NCBI GenBank assembly: GCA_905221605.1
Contig: CAJNDS010000001.1
Span: 2,844,025 to 2,908,024, forward strand
Reading direction: 5' to 3'
DNA length: 64,000 nucleotides
DNA from: Symbiodinium natans
Lineage: Eukaryota > Sar > Dinophyceae > Suessiales > Symbiodiniaceae
Shown here one piece after another: positions 51,301 to 57,300 of the stretch. Made by a program: the position numbers and the translations under genes. The notes under the pieces were generated by a model. That model was not told the DNA's origin, searched no databases, and worked only from the letters and a program-made list of their open reading frames with translations. The first letter of the stretch is position 1. Every line of letters begins with the position of its first letter.

Positions 51301-54300
51301 CCCTTAACCCTATAACCCTATAACCCTAAAACCCTAAAGCCCTAAAACCCTAAAACCCTTCAGGGTTTGGGGTTTGGGGTTTAGGGTTCTTCGTGGTTCA
51401 GGATGTGGGCCCCGGGAAGCCGGAAGCGACTGCTTTTGCACTGCCCTCCTCGACCCCCATTTCGGCAGCCCTTAAACCCTTGGCCCTGGTTTAGGGTTTA
51501 GGGTTTGGGGTTTACCCTAAACCCTAAACCCTAAACCCCAAAATGCCCTAGGCTCTAAATCCTAATTATCAAGCCCTAAACCCTACGCCCCTGTTTGTTC
51601 CTGGGGTTTAGGGTTCAGAGTTTACCCTAAGCCCTAAGCCCTAACCCCAAAACTGCCCTAAGATCTAGATCCTAAAGCCCTAAACCCTACGCCCCTGTTT
51701 GTTCCTACAGGTGTTGAGGGGTCCTGGCTCCAGCTTGGGACATGTTGTTGAGGTTTCGTCTGCGTGTTTGTTTGTTTTTTAATGGTTTGGGGTTTAGGGT
51801 TTAGGGTTTAGGGTTTAGGGTTTAGGGTTTAGGGTTTAGGGTGATCCCATTTGTCCCGTAAATCCTTACGTAACTTTGGGTGTCTTGAGTTATAAAGGGT
51901 CGAGGGTTTCGTCAGGAACCTTTCCTCTTGTGTGAGATACTCCCGAATTCATAAAAAAAGTCCTCAACCCTCAAACCTAAGCCCTCAAGCCTAAACAACC
52001 CTAAACCCTAAGGCCTCCACCCTAAACCCTAAGCCCTGAAGCCTTAAAACCTCGACCCTGAACTCGAAGCCCTCAACCCTGAACCCTAAGCCCTCAACCC
52101 TAAACGCTAAACCCGAAACCCTAAACCCTAATTAAACCCTAAACCCTAAACCCTAAACCCTAAACCCTAGCCCTACACCCTAATCCCTAAACCCTAACCC
52201 TAAACCCTCAACAGGCATCCCCTGCGTGCTGCTCAACTCCTGCTTCCCTCAACGCCTGCTGCTTGGCCTTCACGCTACACCCTGCACCCTAAACCCTAAA
52301 CCCTAAACCCTAAACCCTAAACCCTAAACCCTAAACCCTTTAGGAGGGTCAGCCAAGGCTGGGGCTCCTGGACTTCACCCCGCCGGAAGCCATCGAGGAA
52401 GACCCTGGGACGACCGTTAGGGGTTTAGGGTTTAGGGTTTAGGGTTTAGGGTTTCGGGTTTTAGGGTTTAGGGGTTTAGGGTTTAGGTTTTGGGGTTTAG
52501 GGTGTTGGGGTTTTAGGGTTAGGGATTAGGGTTTAGGGTTGGGGGTTTATAGGGTTTAGGGTTTAGGATTTAGGGTTTTAGGGTTTAGGGATTGGGCTTT
52601 AGGGTTGGGGGTTTATAGGGTTTAGGGTTTGTAGGGTTTTAGGGTTTAGGGTTTCGGGTTTCCGGTTTAGGGTTTTAGGGTTTTAGGGTTTTAGGGTTTT
52701 AGGGTTTCAGGGTTTTAGGGTTTTAGGGTTTAGGGATTGGGTTTTAGGGTTTATGTTTAGGGTTTAGCATTTAGGGTTTAGGGTTTCGGGTTTAGGGGTT
52801 TAGGATTTAGGGTTTCGGGTTTAGGGGTTTAGGGGATAAGGTTTTAGGATTTAGGGTTTTAGGGTTTTAGGGTTTTAGGGTTTTAGGGTTTTAGGGTTTT
52901 AGGGTTTTAGGGTTTTAGGGTTTTAGGGATTGGGCTTTAGGATTGGGGGTTTATAGGGTTTAGATGCTTTAGGGTTTATAGGGCTTAGGGTTTAGGTTTA
53001 GGGTTTCGGGGTTAGGGGTTAGGGTTTAAGCTTTAGGGTTTAGGGTATAGGGTTTAGGTTTTAGGGTTTAGGTTTTAGGGTTTTAGGGTTTAGGGTTGGG
53101 GGGTTTATAGGGTTTAGGGTTTGCAGGGTTTAGGGTTCAGAGGCTTTAGGGTTGATAGGGTTTAGGGGATGGGGTTTAGTTTAGGTTTAGGCTTGAGGGT
53201 TTGGGGTTTAGGGTTTGCGGTTGAGGGTTTATAGGGTTTAGGGTTTATAGGGTCAAGGTTAGGGGTTAGGGGTTTTAGGTTTAGGGTTTAGGGTTTAGGG
53301 TGGAGGGTTGAGGGTGGAGGGTTGAGGGTTGAGGGGTTGAGGGTTGAGGGTTATAGGTTTAGGGTGTAAGGTTTAGGGTTCAGGGTCTGGGTTTTAGGGT
53401 TGTAGGGTTTATGGAATTCAGGGTGTTTAGGGTTTTGGGTTTGTAGGGTTTGTAGGATTTGAAGAGTTTGTAGGGCTTGTAGGTGTTGAAGGGCTTGTAG
53501 GGTTTGTGGGTTTGTAGGGTTTGTAGGATGTATAGGATTTATAGGTTTCATCGGGTTTGTAGGGTTTATAGGTTTTACAGGGTTTGTAGGGTTTATAGGG
53601 TTCACAGGGTTTGGAGAATTGAGGACGACGAGCACAGACGCGTGGCAGCCTTCAAACCGGCGAATGGCGAGCGCTTCGTTAGTCGTGGAATCAGTCCAGG
53701 CGCAGGTTCTCTCAGGGAGCAGGCTGTCTACCTCTTCATAGACCGTCTGACGGGTCGGCAGGCGGCTGTGCCGACCACGGCTCGACGCGAGTGCAGGCGT
53801 CAAAAGAAGCAAAGCTTTCAAGTCAAGGCAACGTGCTCATGGCAGGCCGCAAAAGAGAAGCAAGCCAAGGGTTTATGTAGGGTTATGGGGTTTATGTAGG
53901 GTTTGCAGGGTTTATAGGGTTTATAGGGTTTCGGGTTTATAGATTTACGTTTACAGGGTTTGGGGTTTTATAGGGTGTGGGGTTGAGGGTTTATGGGTTT
54001 AGTTTCAGAGCTTTGTATCCTAAACGCTAGAAAGACAAAACCCCTCAGGCCGGGCGCAGGTTGCGTGGTTTCGGTTGGAGGGCCTGGATGAGTGAGGTTT
54101 CAAAAACACGCGCACCAGAATTGGGGTCCTCCCAAGCTTCTCAAACTGACCTCCGACCCCAAGCCCTAAACCCTAAGCCCTAAACCCTAAACCCCAAACT
54201 CTAAACCCTAAACCCTAAACCCTGCCTGGGCCCAAGACGCCACGCACCTGGACTCAATCCCTGTCTAAGTTGCCTTGCTTCGATCCGGCAACACACAGAC

Positions 54301-57300
54301 GCTCCCGAAGCCCAAAGCACGGTAAACATCCCTAAGCCCTCAACCCTAAACCCTAAACCCTAAACCCATCCTAAACCCTAAACCCTAAACCCTAAACCCA
54401 TCCTAAGCCCTCAACCCTAAACCCTAAAAAAAAAACCAAAGCATCCCTAAGCCCCAGGCCCTAAACCCAACAACCCCCAACTCTAGATCCTGAGCTTGTA
54501 ACCCTCAACTCGAAACTTTCCTAAGCCCTAGACCCTAGCTTGAGCCACTGTAAGTTGGGCCCCTATAGAATTACAGTCCCGGTTAAGGACTGTTAGTATA
54601 ACGGGGAACATCTGAACCTATAAGCCTTAAACCCTATGCCCACGAAGCAAAAAAAACTTCAACCCCCGTGGGTCTGTCAACATCAGCGCTAGAAGCCTTG
54701 AACTCTCACTCTGAACCTGAGCCGCTGAGCCCTTAGCTATGGTTTTAGAGTTTAGGGTAAGTTTAGGGTTTAGGGTTTGGGCGGGGGGGGGGGGGGAGCA
54801 TTGTCACATAATGATTTTGTAAGTATAACCCCTGAACACTGTAGGTAAATAGGGTCTCAGGCAACCACGAAACCCTGTCAACCCACATGAGGTAGGGTTT
54901 ATATTACTGTTTTTGGTGAGTGTATATAAGGCTCCTTTTTAATATTGGTGAGTGCATATACTGGGTGGCCTTTTGGGGGCACCAGAAATATTTCACCCTA
55001 AACCCTAAACCCTAAACCCTGAACCCTAAAACCATCCTAAACCCGCAAAGGCGAAGCTGCCTGAGGAGGCGACGTATTTCATGGCCATGGCCACTGGGCC
55101 GGCCGGTTTAGGGTTTAGGGTTTGGGGTTTAGGGTTTAGTATTTAGGGTTTAGGGTTTAGGATTTAGGGTTTAGGGTTTGGGGTTTAGGGTTTTACATCC
55201 CAATCTCAGAGCCTGGCGTTCTATACGGGCTGGTGTTTACAGGCTCTGTTCCAAGCCAGAGGGCTCTGAAAGCCGGAGCCCTAAGCCCTAAGCCCTAAGC
55301 CCTAAACCCTAAACCCTAAACCCTAAACCAAAAGCCCGCTGTATTTAAGGGTAGTTCCCATGGGCACTTAATATGATCCCTTACCTGTTTTTGAGGGTTC
55401 TGAAGTATGGGCCCTTGGGCTGAATAGGCTGTACAAGGGGTATATCAGAGATCCCCGTGCACGGGCCCATGTAACAAGCCGTAGATGACCGGGGGCTTAA
55501 AGTCCACTACCCTTTTTAGCCTTTAGAAGGTCCTAGACCCCAAGCCCTAAACCCTAAACCCTAAACCCTAAACTCTAACCCCTAACCCCTAAACCCTAAA
55601 CCCTAAACCCTAAAACCCTAAACCCTAAACCCTAAACCCGGCCCATACCACCCAAATGTCGTCTTTGGCCGATTTTGAGCGTAGAAGGGAACAAACCGAA
55701 CTCCTAGAGTCTGGATTTTGACAGCCTCAGCACAGGCAGGGTTTAGGGTTTAGGGTTTCTAGGGTTTAGGGATTAGGGATTAGGGTTTAGGGTTTCAGAC
55801 ACGCCATGTTGCACGGTCGCAACTCTCTGTAGAACGACACCTAACGACCCTTTCACAGCGTTGTTTAGGATTGGGGGCTGAACCCTAAACCCTAAACCCT
55901 GAACCCTGAACCCTAAACCCTAAACCCTAAACCCTAAACCCTAAACCCTAAACCCTAAACCCTAAACCCTAAACCCTAAACCCTAGCCCTCAGCCTCAAA
56001 TGGGCCCAGGACTGCACGCAGACGGTGCACGACACCCGGCGCTGGATCGTGTCGCTGCCAGTGGCTGGCGAGCTAACCTTGGATGATGGCGCTGCGAGAG
56101 TGCCCTGGCCGAAGGTTTAGGGTTTAGGGTTTAGGGTTTCGGTTTTAGGGTTCAGGGTTCAGGGTTTAGGGTTTAGGGACCCATAGCCGAAGGGTTTTCG
56201 GTTTTAGGGTAAGCACGAACTAGTGGCTCAACATCCGGTGCTTTCCCGACACGTTTCATCCATGAAATCTTATCTTCCGCCAGCAGGGCGTGGCCCTCCA
56301 CTCACTGGTGCTTAAGAAACCCTAAACCCTAAACCCCAAACACTAAGGTGCTTAAGGGGGAGTCGAGAGTGAAGGTAGGCTGGGCTTAGGCTTTCTGGTT
56401 CAGGGTTCAGGGTTTAGGGTTTAGGGTTTAGGGTTTAGGGTGTAGGGTGTAGGGTGTAGGTTGCAGGGTTTAGGGGTTAGGGTTTAGGGTTTAGGGGGAT
56501 CCCTAAACCCTTAAGCCCTTAAACCCCATGGTGCTTAAGGCCCAAGCCCAGGCTATGGCGCGATGTGGTTGACGGTCTCTAGGGTATTGGCCTTTGGGTT
56601 TATAGGGTATATCAGGGGTGTATAAGGCGTCCCCGTTTAGGGGCCCATGAATAGACATTTGGGTTTGGGGTTTTGGGCCTTTGGCGTTTTAGGGTTCTAG
56701 AGCATAGGGCTATAAGCTTAGGGTCGCAGTCCTGTATGGTATAGGGCCCAGGAGCATCCCAGTCTCGAGCAGGTGTTTCTTCGAGCCAGGTTTACGCAGT
56801 GCAATCCGGAAAACACACACAACATGTCCAGGCTCGAATGTAGTTCCTATCACAAAATGGGGCCCAAACCCTAAACCCTAAATCCTAAACCCTAAACCCT
56901 AAACCCTACACCCTAAACGAACCCCAAAAGGAGCTAAGACATTTGAGCTTCCGGATGAAGCCCTGAAGCCCCAAAGCCGAAGAACCCTGCACTTGAAGCT
57001 TCGCGTGACGTAGGGTTTAGGGTGTAGGGTTCAGGTTTTAGGTTTATAGTAGCGTGTAGAAACGTTCCCAAAACCTGAAAACCCTACATATTAATTTGCC
57101 GGGGTTGATTGAAGCCATCGGCTCCCTTTGCTGTAGAAGATGTGGTTTCGTATAGGGTTTAGGCTTTATAGGTTGTAGATTTGGATTTTGGGGTTTAGGG
57201 TTTTGGGTTTAGGGTTTAGGGTTTGGTGTTTAGGGTTTAGGGTTCAGGGCGCCGCGCAGGCGTGGTACATTCAGCTACTGTCCCCAAAAGATGTGTGGAT

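Noticed and set aside
53351-53821. 156-codon minus-strand frame with NPTNP repeats
   Set aside because: Repeat translation of the GGGTTTGTA array; its N-terminal part is antisense to the lipid-kinase-like segment.
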